Below, piece by piece: positions 45,239 through 58,317 of a stretch of DNA of 64,000 nucleotides. Under the pieces are notes generated by a model. The model had not been told where the DNA came from. It saw only the letters and a program-made list of their open reading frames with translations, and ran no database searches. Position 1 is the stretch's first letter. Every line of letters begins with the position of its first letter. The stretch comes from Nemophila menziesii (taxonomy: Eukaryota > Streptophyta > Magnoliopsida > Boraginales > Hydrophyllaceae), in assembly GCA_029959085.1 (NCBI GenBank), contig JARWIR010000003.1, forward strand, positions 27,791,505-27,855,504. The letters are read 5' to 3'. The position numbers and the translations under genes were made by a program.

Positions 45239-46004
45239 GCAAACTTTCTATCATATGCAAAAAAATTGTCCTGGATTAATAAACCAATGTTGGAGGACTA
45301 TTTGAGTAACTTCTGAAGTTCGATGACCAAGTATAGTTATCAAATATTGGGTTAGTTTCCCAAATGGTCCCATCACTATAGGCCATTTACTGGAATGGAC
45401 CTCGAACCGAACATTGTTATTTTACCATTCCATCCGATGGAATTGCACTATAGGTCCCTATATTATGTGAAATGTGAACCATTGTTGGCGATATTTTTTT
45501 TGGTGGGTAAAAACTTTTAAATTAATTGAAACAATTCAATCATCTCATAGCTAATAATGTTGCTGATAATGTTTTCCAGATGTTGTTTTAAGGACAGCAT
45601 GGCATGTTCTCTACAATTTGTGCGTAAAACAGGGACCTATAGTGCTATTTATGCATAATACAAGGACCTATAATGTTATTTTTTCATTATATAGGACCTA
45701 TCGTTCAATTAACTCGGAAAATATTACAGCCCCTTAGTCAATTTTTTTGCATAAGTACAAGCACTTTTGCAATTAGTCCATTTAAACGGCGGACGTGTTT
45801 CAGCCCTATTTATGATAATTAAATGGGGCGTCATAGTTTATTTCCAAATTCCATCCAAAATTTGGGGATGGAGTTGCATTATAGGTCCCTATTTTATGTG
45901 AAAATTGCATTATAGGTCCCAATATTATGTGAAAATTTCATTATGTTCCTCATATTTTTTTAAGGATTTGATTACACTGTAAGTCTTTATAGGGTTTAAG
46001 GGCA
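45239..46004. other. Repeat-like intergenic DNA
   Basis: Repeated phrases TATAGGTCCCTAT(A/T)TTATGTGAAA occur at about 45450, 45885 and 45915, and CCAAATGGTCCC near 45360. This suggests decayed MITE or MULE ends. No gene. Confidence 0.4.
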
Positions 46005-46190
46005 TTGCCCGAACTATATGCCATTTACCAGGATGATCCACCAACTTCAAAAGTTACCTGGTCTCCGTGTATTAAATTCCATTTATTGAATTTCAGGATG
46101 GATAATAGAACTTTTTTTCCCAAATGGTCCCTGAACTATTCGGGTAACTTTTCAAGTTGGTGGACCAACCAGGTAAGAGGGGTATAGTTT
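46005..46190. mobile_element. Foldback (inverted-repeat) element
   Basis: CCACCAACTTCAAAAGTTACC on the left faces the inverted GGGTAACTTTTCAAGTTGGTGG on the right; GAACTAT phrases lie outside. About 185 bp, non-coding, consistent with a small MITE. Confidence 0.6.
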
Positions 46191-46287
46191 AAGGAGCCTT
46201 TGAAAATCATCTCATATTCTAATTTTCTTTATTCTCTCTTACTAGGGGCATTTATTTTATAAGGCCCAATGACCTTATAACTTTGTA

Positions 46288-46544
46288 CTCCTTCCGTCCC
46301 AAAAATAATGTCTACTTTGCTTTTCACACAAATTAAGAAATCTAATCATTACATACATCATTTACAAATTTACCCTTCATAAAGTGTCTTGATATTTTAA
46401 ATATGCATTGGAAATATAAATTTTATTTTTTTAATAAGTGTAATAGTGAAAAAAGTTGGAAAAAGTGTCTTGGTATTATAAGTGGACAATAATTTTGGGA
46501 CACTATTTTTAGTAACGTGGACATTAATTTTGGGACGGAGGGAG
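46288..46544. mobile_element. Stowaway-type MITE
   Basis: CTCCTTCCGTCCC ... GGGACGGAGGGAG with TA on both sides, 257 bp, AT-rich, non-coding. Typical plant Stowaway family member. Confidence 0.92.
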
Positions 46545-46717
46545 TAATATAAGTCACATACCCTAATCATCTATTACAACCCAACTAGAAGCAGGTAAAG
46601 GTCCAAACTACCCCTAAACCTATCCCACAATGAAAACCAAAAAACCTACCCCAAAACTCTATTAAGGTAACGAAAATCCCCCACCCCATCCCATTCACTC
46701 TACCTCACCCTCACCTT

Positions 46718-46812
<95 letters not shown>
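46718..46812. repeat. (CT)n microsatellite, about 47 units
   Basis: Uninterrupted CT run. The minus-strand 'ERERER' frame here is an artefact of the repeat. Confidence 0.97.
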
Positions 46813-46816
<4 letters not shown>

Positions 46817-47864
46817 CTGGTAAACAAAACACCCCCCACCCCGTACCTTCATCAATTCGCCGCCCACCACCTTCCCCCACCATGAACCCACTCACCACCT
46901 TCTTCCCTAGCCGAGCCCCCACCATCAGCTTCATCACCAAGACCACCACTCACCCCCTACCGTCGCAGCAACAAACCCAACCATCCCCACCATCTTCATC
47001 ACGGCCACCACCCCAAACCCGCTGCTGCTGTAGATCCACCAGCACTACTTGCTGCAGATCCACCAGCGCTGCTTCACCACCACCGTAACCACCACTGCTT
47101 CGCCCTCCCTCCACCAGGAAACCGTCGCTCCACTCCTCGCCACCAGCCCAAGCCCAATGTAGGTGTATCATGGGTCAGCCCCATATAGGGTATTTTTGTA
47201 GCATGGGCCAACCCCGTATGAAAGTAGTTTATATTCTTTGAATTTTATGATTTACTTCATTATTGGGCCAGCCCCGTGTAAGGTATTTGTGCAGTACAAA
47301 ACATAATAATAAAAAATCCATTTTGTATATTTAAAGATATTCTTAATGGGTACAAAAGTTATTCTTAATGGGTACAATCCACAAAAAATTTAAAGGATAT
47401 GGGTCTGGCCCCATATGACTAAAAGACATAAACGACTTAGTAAAAAGACTTAAAAAACTCATTGCAAAAAATGTATTGGATCCGTACCCATTACGTTATA
47501 ATTTAAATCACGATAAACTCAGGTTGGGTCCGTACCCAATAAAAACAGGGGTAAAGAGGTAAAAAATCCAACCAGGCAAAAAAAATTGAGACTTAAAAAA
47601 TAATTTTTTGGGACTTTAATCAAAAAGTTTTGGGATATTGGGATCTAATTTATAATTTCCTCCTCTTACTATCTAATAATTGTCCCAAGTGGTCCTTCAA
47701 CTATCTAATGATTAAAAGAAGCTGAGCCTAACTGGCCTAGCCCGTGGGGCCAGGAAGACCGGGTTGTCACATTCATTTGATATTCATGAAAATGAGATTT
47801 CAGAAATCGTCTAAATCTCTTGCCTAATTTTTCACCATTGATGAGGTAAATTTCATTATAATTA
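46813..47864. other. Cytosine-rich patch, then non-coding DNA
   Basis: 46840-47160 is rich in CCACC/CACCA and yields proline/serine/threonine-rich frames on the plus strand (ATG at 46882). Composition is biased and no domain is seen, so I do not call a gene. It may be a decayed proline-rich coding exon. 47165-47580 repeats a GGGCCAGCCCC(A/G)TAT phrase at 47173, 47206 and 47264. Confidence 0.35.
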
Positions 47865-48168
47865 CTCCCTCCGTCTTAAAAATAATGTCCACATTACTAA
47901 ATGTGGTGTCCCAAAAATAATGTCCACTTACCATTTCAAGATAACTTTTTTTTACCTTTTTACCTATTTCCCTTATTACCCTTACTTTTCTTTTAATTTA
48001 TAATAGTTTGAATTATTATTTTATACTTGATTGCATTTTCCTAGGCATAGGAATAGGTGTGCATTATGACATTTATTAGGGGTATTTTTGTATATGTAGG
48101 GTTCAATAATGACATTTCTTAATATGTGTGAAAATGCTAAGTGGACATTATTTTTGGGACGGAGGGAG
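47865..48168. mobile_element. Stowaway-type MITE
   Basis: CTCCCTCCGTCTTAAAAATAATGTCCAC ... GGGACGGAGGGAG flanked by TA; 304 bp with a second internal CCCAAAAATAATGTCCAC near 47910, suggesting an end-nested duplication. Confidence 0.9.
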
Positions 48169-49723
48169 TAACATGTGTTTTATTTCGTATTTGTGGGTGA
48201 CATAATTGAGATATTTCTTTATGTAAACTCACTATCCTTCTCCATTTCCGAGATAGATACAGCTTCAACTGCTGCTTTTAAATGTACAGTTCGTGAAATT
48301 GGATATTATAAACTAAGTAAATTCTAATTCACTCTTTAATCACCTCGTCTTTTCAATTAGTCAATTGTTCTTTCAACAATAAGGCAATATAAAAGAAACC
48401 CAATTAGATAACAATTACGAAAATTGTTACCTGAGAGAAGGGGAGTGAAAGATGCTAAAGTTAGAATGTCTAGTGTCAGAACTGAACCTCGCAAAGTGCA
48501 TATGACGGTGGAGAGGGCGGTGGTGTAAGAGTTTTACCACCGACATTTCAAGCTGAGAAGCGGTGATGGAAACTACTAGGGAATAATCAATCACTGGTGG
48601 GAGTTTAGGAGTGGAAGTGACGGTGTACTTACTTTGGAAGTGTTATGTAATCAATTTTCTTTCGATTTTCATCTCAATAAGAACTTATTTAATAAAAAAA
48701 GGAAAAAAAATGGTATATAATTATCAGATTCTATTTGTTTTTCTATAAAAAGAAAAAAAAATTGTTATAGTAGAAACTATATTAAGAATTGAGAGATTAC
48801 TCTTGACTCGAAAGTTAAAACTTTATAAATTATTATTCAACCGAAACTCTAACTTAATATCTCCCCTTAACAGAAATGGTCTATAATAAAAGTATTCATT
48901 CATCCATTCATCAAATAATAAATATGTCAAACATTAGTATTGTGAAAAGTAATATATACCACCTGATAGACTTGATCGAGTTACGACGAGTATAATGATT
49001 ATGCTTCATTCATTGGAGTATCGTTAAACTACCACATTTCCTCAATACAAGGAGAGTAGAGCTAAAAACGCGAGTCTAAAGAGTTACGTGTAATTTTGTT
49101 ATTAGTTTGGGTCTGTAGTCATCCAAGTGCTCTCTTGGAAAATATGACAAACTTTTATCCAGGTATATTGGATCTTCCATATTGATAAATACAGATAACA
49201 TTAACTCCATGAGGTATCACTTTTTGTACTACACTATTCATATTTACAGTTAGACCTAATCCATAAACATTATCCTAGGTCTTCGACCTTAATACTGACT
49301 TGACCATCAGAGATTCATCGACATGCACACCTCCTTATGGTCCTAACCCTTGTCTCATTTCAGGTCGTCAAGCTTACCAAGAGAAAGATTCATGTCAGAC
49401 AACCATCAAAAGAAGTTTTGAAATTTCACCATTCGTGTTTTGTTGGTCTGGTGTTTCACTCTCTATTAGTTGGTGTCGAACAAAAGATCCAAACTCATTG
49501 AGATATCACTAATAAAAACCAAATCCTGACAAGATTTACTAGGACAGGAAAAAATGGAAGCACTACCCGTAGTCTCGCTGAATACCGAGGTGGAATCACT
49601 TTCGGTAACTGAAAATGAAGTCCCTCAAGGAACTGATGTAAAGTCTTCCCTAACACCGAGTGACACCCCCCCCCCCCCCTTCTGCCTAGAGATACATTGG
49701 TATCTACTAACCACCTAGTCATT
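48169..49723. other. Intergenic, no recognised gene; 14-C homopolymer
   Basis: Scattered short frames only (70 codons at 49300, unrecognised). A run of 14 C at 49666-49679 is unusual for this AT-rich region. Confidence 0.3.
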
Positions 49724-51243
49724 GGTATCAATGCACTAAAGGTTTACTTACCTGCAAATGTACGGGTGCGGTGAAAAGTAATAATAAGGTAAGTAGTAGG
49801 GTATATCATCTCCACATGAACTATCAAGGTTATAATGATTGTGTTCGTGAGTATAATAGATTTATTTAAGAGTACAAGTAAATAAAAGGAGAAATATTTG
49901 TTGGGTTATTATATATAAAGCTAAGGTGCAAGTAATTACAAACAAAAAGTAAATAAACTAATCAAGAAGGTTTTGAATATGAGAGAAGTATACTTGAGTA
50001 TTGCTAGTGATTCTCAAAGTTGATTAATTTGATGTCTTTAGGTATAAGGGCAAATTGGTTACCTCATATTAGCCGGGATTCTGATCTCTTCCCAATGCCT
50101 CATGGGTAAATAAGAAGTTATCCTACGATATTAGAGACCTCTTCCGAGTGGCCTTACAATAATTTCAGACGTTAATTGGTTCGAACCCTAGCGACTACTT
50201 GGCTAGTCAAGACCTTTTGGCTCACTAACGCACACCAAGCGTTTATATGCTAAGTCTGTAATCAAATCCCCCTCTAGGATGATAGATAACTACCCAATAT
50301 TTGGTCAGAATATGAATGGAATTAATATTAAACATATACCCAATAGAAATAAATTCAATTAATTTAAATGTAATATCCCATAATCAAAATAACATCAAAA
50401 AAATCATCTAAGATTCATACATTAAGCAATGCTCAAACAAAATAGGTCTTAGTTCATATTCAAATAATTAAAACTGTTGGAAAATAATCATAGAATCATG
50501 TTCAAAATACAAAAAGGAATAAGTTTACTCTTTTGATTGGAGAAACATGGAGCTCCTATGAGGAAGAATGGTGGTTTTTATAGAAAACTCTTTCTTCTCC
50601 TTCTTTTCTGCTCTCTCTGGTGCTTTTGCTTTTAAAAAGGAGTGAATAAAGTGTTTTGTGCTGAATAATGAGCTTCTAAAATGATTAAATGCCAAGATAA
50701 AACCGAATGGGCCTTAATGGGCTCACTTAGAAGGGTTAATAATAGCCCAACCCATTTTTAGCTAGTGCTAGACTGGTTTGAGATACGGTGGAAGCAAATA
50801 TCATAACTTATTCATCTCAACTTCGGATTGACTTATGTGACTTCTCATGTGTCACTAACTTTAAGATCTATCCAAATCAAAAGAAATTTTTTTCAAATCT
50901 TTAACCAGTTAATCGTGGTGGCTGAATCAATGTGGCGTCCAGACTTTTCCGGTAACCGCTCTAACTTCTCCAAAGTGACTTTATTGTACGCCGTGGCTTA
51001 TATTTGGAATTGAATTTTTGACTTCTCCTCATCATATTTTCATTTTGTATTAAACATGTACCTAAAAACTACACACTTAACACACTATTACGGCCCAAAA
51101 TCTCAATAAATAGCAATATATCCAAAATGAGAAGGAAAAGTGAGATAATGTCGAATACTAGGGGAAATCCCTCACTTATGCCCAATAAACCCTCAAAAGG
51201 ATGTCTCGTGGATAGATTAATATATCACAAAAAATGAGACATC
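49724..51243 (-). repeat. 1.5-kb repeat family, divergent copy E
   Basis: The right end carries the family hairpin, read on the minus strand GATGTCTCATTTTTTGTG ... CACGAGACATC. The left end GGTATCAATGCACTAAAGG is a diverged version of GGTGTC. Internal family blocks are present in the same order ('gcaaatgtacgggtgcgg', 'gggattctgatctcttccc', 'cctcttccgagtggcctt', 'aatccccct'). About 1.5 kb; no coding capacity and no clear target duplication. Confidence 0.6.
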
Positions 51244-51618
51244 AAAATATCCTTTACCTTCGTTGATTGTGATGGTCTTTTTTCGATTGAGACTCGCAAG
51301 GAAGTGCATGAAAAAATGAAAAATAATTTTTTTAGGTCGTGCGTCATTGCCTGATTTGCATGTGTTGTTATTGGAGAATTTCGAGAAATCACAACCAAAT
51401 GCATTGCATTTGACAGCAAATTCACATTGCATTCTAGCTTTACAATCTACAGAAACACCATTGAAAATAATGGAGCGAAACTCGGAATCGCTACCAATTG
51501 CTTTTTCAGTGGGAGAACTTTCCAAGTCATAAGGTGTCAACTTTATATGTTCACACGAGCATAAATATAATAACTTATAATTCAAAAATATTGAATATGA
51601 AAACTTAAAGTGTACGAG
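51244..51618 (-). other. Cysteine-containing open stretch of unknown origin
   Basis: A 122-codon minus-strand frame crosses here (51217-51585) with CKARMQCEFAVKCNAFGCDF and a spaced CK. It could be an exon captured from a host gene, but no family is recognised and it runs into repeat copy E. Confidence 0.25.
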
Positions 51619-51877
51619 GTCCTGTTTGGTTTGTGAAAATATTTTCTGTTTTTATTTTTAGAATATATTTTCTAGAAAATGATTTTCGTTTTCTTTTCAA
51701 AATTTTCAAAAAATATGGAAAACGTCGATTTCACGTTCTCCAATATAGCACTGTTTTCATTAAATTTTCCAGAAAACTGTTTTCATTTTCTGTAGCCAAA
51801 CACGTTTTTATTAGTATTTTCAAAAATATAGAAAATAAAAACAGAAAACACCTATTATTTTCACGAACCAAACATGC
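51619..51877. mobile_element. Foldback MITE with CTGTTTGGTTTGTGAAAAT ends
   Basis: Left end GGTCCTGTTTGGTTTGTGAAAA and inverted right end TTTTCACGAACCAAACATGC pair over about 20 bp; the body is rich in TTTTCATTTTC and its complement. About 260 bp, non-coding. Confidence 0.65.
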
Positions 51878-51993
51878 TTTTTGTAGGACACTTCCACCCA
51901 TAAAATTTCGCATCATGAACTTGAGCGTAATAATCCTTTGGAGGAGTGCCAATAGAAATCTTTTTTTTGGGGGATTAGGTAAACGGTTGTATT

Positions 51994-53552
51994 GATGTCT
52001 CCCTATTTGTGATGAATTAATTTAGGTTGGAGACATCATTTAAGGTGTACTTGAGAATTTAATTATATATTTTATTCATATTTTTATATTTTCCTATTTC
52101 TTGTCTTGATTTGATGATTTATTATTTTTAGAGCATATTTGGTTTAATAGTTTGTTAAATGTGAAGCTTTAAAGATATATGGTAATTAATTAGATTTCAA
52201 ATCAATTCTAAGAGATAAAGGAAAGAAGATAATGATGGAAATTGGAGATAAAAGGAAGTAAAGATTAAATAGAAAAGGAAAAGTTGTCAAGTAAATCTGA
52301 ATTTCAGCAGTTTCGTCCACTAAATTGATCATAAATAAAAAACGGCTGAGAATTTGGAAGAACAGTATGAAGCAAAAGTGTAGATCATTTTGACGCCGTC
52401 GTTTCAATATAAAGTAGGCAAAAATCAGAGTAAAAATGAAGGAGTTACGCCCAAAACAAAACAGTAGCAATTTTTACCTTCTCCTATATTTTAGGAAACG
52501 GATTTGATTTGGAAAAGAGTCCTCTTACTTGCCCTCTACTCCAAGAACCCGGCCCTAGGGTTAGGAAAACCCTATAAATACACCCTCTATTCAGTAGAAA
52601 CACATCATTGGCCAATCCTTAAGCCAAAAAGAAGCCTGTATCAAGAGAAGAGAAGTCTGGAAGGAGCTGAACATCAAATTATGCCATCACAAGCCTTCAA
52701 ATTTGTAATTGTTTTCTTTTCTTTCTCTAGTATGAACTACATTTATTATAGCTTGAGATTTAGCATATGGGTATGAACCTTAGACTTGTTTTACATCTAT
52801 TTTAATTTGGGATTATAATTATTTAAATGAATTAGTGTTTTATTCTCCGTTTTATGTGCTTAGATTTATTGTCTGTTTTCCTTGCGGAGGCCTACGTATA
52901 GGATTACCTTAATAGTAGTTAGATGGTCACCCGGAAGGGGTGTCTAATTATTGAAACACCACATAAACGTCTAGTGTGCGGTAGTGATCCGGAAGGACTT
53001 GCCTAACTAGATAATCATTAGGGTTTGATTTAACCACCGATCATTATTGCAGGCCAGTATCATCTAAGAACTTAGTGGCATAGGAGCACCTTAGTTAAGT
53101 CCCCTGGTAATTGTGAGGTCTCCACCTAAGTCCACCCGGAAGGGTTTAGGAGGAATTTAGAATCCTGGTTATTGCAATTCTGTATAATTTTCCCTTACAT
53201 GATTAGAATAAACAAGACTAGTGGGGATTACTTGCTACATCTCGAACTAAACTCTCATACTATCCGCTTCTCTTATTTACTAGTCTGTCTTTATTTTATT
53301 TAGTTGATCTTCTATTCAAAAACCAAATAAATATTTCATTAGTATTTTATTTCTTGCGTATTATTATTCTAGCTTTTTAATTGCACTTTATATTGCATAA
53401 GTTCTCCTAACTTATGCAGTCTCTGAGGAACGAATCTTATTTATCATTAAAACTTGCATAAGATATGTGATACTTGCAGTGAATAATGTGCTAGCCTAGG
53501 GTGTTTATTTGCATCTATTTATCTATTATTTTATCACACCTTAGGTGACACC
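51994..53552 (+). repeat. 1.5-kb repeat family, copy B (both ends complete)
   Basis: Starts GATGTCTCCCTATTTGTGAT, with the inverted GGAGACATC within 45 bp, and ends TATCACACCTTAGGTGACACC. Flanks TTGTATT (51987-51993) and ATGTATT (53553-53559) match at six of seven bases, in register with the perfect 7-bp duplication of copy C. A TATA-like CCTATAAATACACCCT lies at 52571. The frame at 52504 covers this box and is not conserved between copies. 1559 bp. Confidence 0.75.
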
Positions 53553-53559
53553 ATGTATT

Positions 53560-54120
53560 AATCAAAATAATTGTACACTATACAAGAGAGTTACCTACCT
53601 AAGCCAAAAGGCTCAAGATAGGAAATAAGAATCTAAATACAACTACCTCATACTAATATTAATACAAGTTAATCGTCCACTATCATCCATAAACGAATGA
53701 TGAGGGAACAAGGAAAATAAAATGGAAAAAATGCACCACTTAATTTCCTTGGTAATCGTTTCTCTATATGAAGATTCACCTCTCATAGCTAGGTGATTTC
53801 TCGCTTTCCAAATACAATACACGGTAGCTCCAAATCCAATCCTTCATGCTTTTCTCCTCCAATTTTCTCTAGATTTAAGCTTCTCAAGTCATTCCAAAGC
53901 ACTTAGGAGCGTGTTCATCTCCTTATCCAATCCTAGCCAAGACTTAATCTCAACCCAAATAGCCCTCGAATAAGCACAATCAAAAAAGAGGTGCTTGTTT
54001 GACTCAAAATCTTCCCCATATAAATTACAAAGAGGATCCAACTCCAAATAATTGATATGATCCTTAGTTTTAAGTAGGGTGAATGAGACATAGGGTCTTG
54101 GAGACAGATTTTATTCTCTA
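53560..54120 (-). pseudogene. LINE ORF2 3' fragment (zf-RVT region)
   Basis: The minus-strand translation contains DPLCNLYGEDFESNKHLFFD, followed by C-A-Y-S-R-A-I-W. This is the zinc-binding region typical of the C-terminus of plant LINE reverse transcriptases (C-x2-C/x-L ... H-LFF-x-C). It continues through WRRKA and VYCIWKARNHLAMRGES to a 3'UTR. Reverse transcriptase itself is not present. Repeat copy B was inserted in or beside its 3' end, and the repeat at 54121 borders its 5' side. Confidence 0.75.
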
Positions 54121-55395
54121 TAATGAGGAGAATAAATCTTAATTCTTCCAAGGGACCTCAAGGTGTACCAAATACTAAATTACCCTTACTAACACTAAAA
54201 GACAAAATGAGTGTGATCTTACTATTCATCTCTGTCCACTACCTACCACTACCCACCTACCACCAACCACCAATCTCCGATCACCGGGAAAAAATTTGAT
54301 GAGTACTCTATCGAATTTGATGAGTACTCTATCGAATTAAACGAGTACTCTATCGAATTTGATGAGTACTCTATAAAATTAAATGACTACTCTGTAAAAT
54401 GAGATAAGTATTCTGTAAAATTGAATGAGTATTTCATAAAATGTATGAGTTTCCATTATAAACTAATTACAAAGAAAAAAATGAAATAAAGTACTTACAA
54501 CAAAAACTACTAAAAAAACTAACCTAACTAAAAAGTTGACCAGATTTGGTCAACAAGACAACTCAATACCTATGTGTACACGCATTCGAAACAAAAAAAA
54601 CTCCATCGCGGGAGCTCAACGAAGGAGCACCAGATCTAATCGTCCTGGAGGTTTCTATGTGCAGCAGTAGACAAAGATCTGAACAAACTCAAACTCCGAT
54701 GTTTAAGCTTCACGAACCACCAATGGCAGTATACTACTGGTGCGAATGGGCTATATCCGAGCTGAAGGTGAACAGTGCGCCATTGTTGTAGAAGGTTAAG
54801 AGAAGCTCAAACAGAGTTTTGTTTCAGGTTGTGAATGGCTTCGCCGGAGTAACTGCAGCTCGATCGGAGAATAACGGCTTCACGAACGAGATCTCGAACA
54901 TCACGAACCACCACAACAACGATTCGCCTGAAGCTGATTCACGAAGCTTATGTCGCTTGCTCTTCCTTAACGCCGGTGGCTTCCTGCTCAGATCTCGAAC
55001 ATCATTCTGAAACTCCGGTGGCTCAGCTGCTCGCCTTGTCGAGATTTGAAGCAGCATGAGTCAGTAGGTGGAGCACTGACAGCTCCGACAGCTTTCGGCG
55101 AATTTGCAGCAGTTTTTCATGACGCCGATTTGAAGAGAAATGGAGGAGATAGTTTCTAGGCTTTTGAAAAGTTGGGTGGATGGGAAGAGAGAAATAATTC
55201 ACGGGAAGGTGGAAGGATTTTGGGATTAGAAATAATATACTTAGTATATATATATATATATAGGAATAATAATACAAAAGAGGGTATAAATGTAATTGGT
55301 TTTTTGGATTTTAGTGTAAGATCTGATTTGAGGTCTTTAATGAGAAGAGAAGGAAAGTGGAGTTGGAATTGAGGAGAGAGGCGTGTCTTCAAGAC
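54121..55395 (-). repeat. Inverted partner of the 6.9-8.1 kb GC-rich repeat
   Basis: On the minus strand, 54240-54120 matches 7965-8080 (GAACAGT/GAATAGT ... TTTTAGTGT ... CCTTGAGG). 54298-54440 carries tandem GAGTACTCTATCGAATT units comparable to the GATACTCTATA array at 7640-7905. 54590-55100 is GC-rich with many CTTCGTGA/TCGAGATC phrases, and several overlapping frames on both strands but no recognised domain. 55240-55262 is a short (AT) run. Ends not determined. Confidence 0.45.
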
Positions 55396-57299
55396 CTTAA
55401 GGCTCGTTGATTCTTTTAAGTAATGTGATCCTTAGTAAAGCCTAAGTAAAACATCAATGGCCCAAACATCACACGTGTACAAATCTCGTATCAATATAAT
55501 ATGACAGAATTTTGATTTTAAATCAACTTTTGAGCTTCTTGGTCGTACATATATGACAAAAAGAGTACGATGTTGTAACAAAGATTTGTCGTGACATTGG
55601 TGAGTACAAAAGATGAGTCAATATTTTCTATATAAGCCTATAATTTTCCCCTATTTGTATCCCCAAATAGCAATCACCCCTATATTTGTGTCACCCTTAT
55701 ATATCATTTTGTATTCATTTTGTGAAAGTCCTCACTTGAAATTAAGTAAAGTATGAGTCTGAATAGTACTATATCTTATATATATTACGGACCATTTGAA
55801 CTAACCACCCCCTCATCCCCTCCTAGCCCCTCACAGAAAATCATCTAGAACATGGGTGATCTGAAATAAATCCCAAACAATACAGAAGGGCAGACTTACA
55901 CAACAAGATGAATGATATCCCGTACTAGGATGCCAATTAACCATAATTGATACGAACAACACCAATGTATTCACTGTGATTGTAATCTTAGAATGTATTT
56001 ACTGGGTTATGATATTGGTATAAATATTTATTGACTAAATTGAAGATAATTTGGGATCCGAAATTCACATGAAGTTGGGTGAAAATTTGCAAGTCAAGAA
56101 TATTATGACAAAGTGTTAATTGGAGGTCATGGATAGTTGTAGACTGTTATCTTATTGTGAGGGTTTGGGATCCATTTTTCATGCATTGGGATGTACTTGT
56201 AGTTAAAACAACAGTCTGGTTTCGCTTACCATGACCCCCATTGATGAAATTTACTGAGGGAATTCTTACATCTCTGAGAATAATCATTAGTAAAATTGGT
56301 TTGTATTGATCCTTTTACAAAATAATAAGATTGGATATAGAAGTGGACCCCCAGTAAACCACTTTTGGATATGGGTTGTATACAAGACCACCTTCAGAGG
56401 ATCGGGTACGAGAGCCTCCATCTCATATGATTCACTTGTGGTCGCTTCAGACACTTAAAGGAAGTGTGCCCCCAGTCTACAATTTTAGATAATCATGTGG
56501 ATAATGAGAGTAATGTAAGTGTTTGCAAAGATAAAAAGGTTCTTATGCATAGATCTTGAAGGAGATTTTTTACGGGCAACCCAATCCCCTTGAGGCCTCA
56601 TCATTCATCACCGTTGCTTGTTCCTCACGAGGCCAAGGAAGATTGCACATTTGAGGGATTTGGCGTACCAAAGTGAACACGCATTATCATAGATGCATTC
56701 ACATATATACCAAATCATCAATCATATAGTTTTACTTGTTTAATTAAGTTACCAACAAACAAAAGCTTATCAGGTACATCAGTACCCCCTTTGTAGAACT
56801 TTAAAGTACGTAACAACAAAACATTTTAACATGAACAAGAATATATCTTGATTTACATTTCAAATTTAAATTTGTTTAACAAGTACAAGAATAAATCTTG
56901 TCTTTACAATTAAAATTTACATTTCTATAACAAAACTAATACTAATGTATCATCTTCCCCAGTAAAATACACGACGAATGTTCTTGGGTTTGCAAGACAA
57001 CCAAATTGTTGAACTTTGACTGGAATGTAGCATGCTATCTTCCAAGGCAAATTACTTGACAAAATATCTGTTGTGGATTGAATTATATGGGGAATAATCC
57101 ACTCACTATGAAGTTCACTATATATGTGTACCAAGGTGTAATATCATTATCTAGAAAAAAGAGTTGTTCACCACATAATACCTCATTGACCAACTCAAAC
57201 CCCATGTTGAGTGGAGAACCTTCAAGACGAGATAAAAGATCAGCTACTTAATTTCGCTCCCCTTTCGGTCTTGAAAAAGCTTACCGATCGCTCTTTAAA
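55396..57299. other. Intergenic, no recognised feature
   Basis: Non-coding in all frames at useful length. A 69-codon minus frame near 56925 has no domain. Confidence 0.3.
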
Positions 57300-58317
57300 T
57301 GGTAACCACGTCTAGATTTTTGTCAGAAGAAACTACATTCGGCATTTTCATGTTGTGAAGTTAACTTTCGAAGATTTTTAATTTCATCCATAAGGAGTAT
57401 AAGAGTGGCATTACACGTGTCTTGTTGAATCTTTTTCTCGGCATCTGTAAGGGTAAGATTTGTTCTTTTAACTCGTTCGAATATGTGTGAGTAATGCTTT
57501 TTGTTAAGTCCCTTAAACCAAACTTCAAATTCCTTAATTTTTTGCATAAAACAGTGCCCCGGAGTGTATCACTTTCCCACCTGGAGCACACCACATTATT
57601 GTAGTTTTCATGCTCGGTCCATATTTTGAAGAAGCGGAATGGAGTGTATCGAGTCTCATTTTTCATGAATAAAGTCACAACACATGGAGAATGGTCCGTC
57701 CAAACAGGGATAGGCATAAGCATTAAGCCTTCAATTAGCCATTGCTTGGACTATTTTACTCATAATAGACTTCGATTTCCAAGTGAACTTTTGACCGGTA
57801 TATTCCAAATCCTCCAATCTAAGAGAGGTGCAACATAAATTGAAAGATTTGATGTCATAAGCGGTAACAATCGCTCCATTAACTCTTTCATTAAGCTTGA
57901 GCACATTGTTGAAATCTCCCAAAGCAAGCCAATAATCATCAAAGGAGGCAGCATAATTAATCAAGTCATCCTATAAGTGTCTTATAGGACCTCTATCATT
58001 TAAACCATGATGAAGGAAACTCGAATAGATATAGAGGTTATTCTGCACTTCATTATACAATGGATAGCTTGAGTGTTTTTAGCAAAACAATCAATCTCGA
58101 CTTTATCTGGATTCCAAGCAAGTAAAATACAGCCTTTACTCGTAATCGTATCATAGTCAAGATTATCATCGAAAAGCCAACAATTAAGCATTTTGTTGAC
58201 AAAATTACTCATCCTTGAGCGGTCGCTTTTAGTTTCAAGAATAGCAATACATCCTATATTTTTGTTGCAGATGAGGTCACAAACCCCTCTTTTAAATTTT
58301 GAACAAATTATGAACAA
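57300..58317 (-). pseudogene. LINE ORF2 endonuclease fragment, split by the Copia insertion
   Basis: Minus-strand pieces in order: VCDLICNKNIGCIAILETK (the N-terminal E-T-K of L1-like endonucleases) and GCILLAWNPDKVEID near 58200-58100. Then WLALGDFNNVLKLNER near 57920 and TGQKFTWKSKS near 57790. Last are DHSPCVVTLF near 57690 and KFEVWFKGLNKKHYSH-like RT-linker sequence to 57323. At least two frame changes and a gap break it. The start of the domain is cut at about 58300 by the LTR of the next Copia element; the remaining part should lie beyond the window. Confidence 0.82.

Noticed and set aside
46695..46949. 84-codon minus-strand frame rich in RE dipeptides
   Set aside because: Its middle is a translation of the (CT)n microsatellite; no independent evidence for a gene.
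46882..47088. Proline/serine-rich plus-strand frame
   Set aside because: Overlapping frames on both strands of a C-rich patch, biased composition and no domain; not called as a gene.
48680..48770. A-rich and T-rich runs as LINE or SINE tails
   Set aside because: No element sequence upstream in the right orientation; ordinary AT-rich DNA.
51994..53552. Interpretation of the 1.5-kb repeats as solo LTRs
   Set aside because: A TG..CA reading (TGATGTC ... GGTGACA) gives no 5-bp target duplication in copies B or C, whereas GATGTC ... GACACC gives 7-bp ones; the ends are also inverted relative to each other.
51994..53552. Interpretation of the 1.5-kb repeats as Helitrons because of the end hairpin
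   Set aside because: No TC 5' end or CTRR 3' end is seen, and a target duplication is present, which Helitrons do not make.
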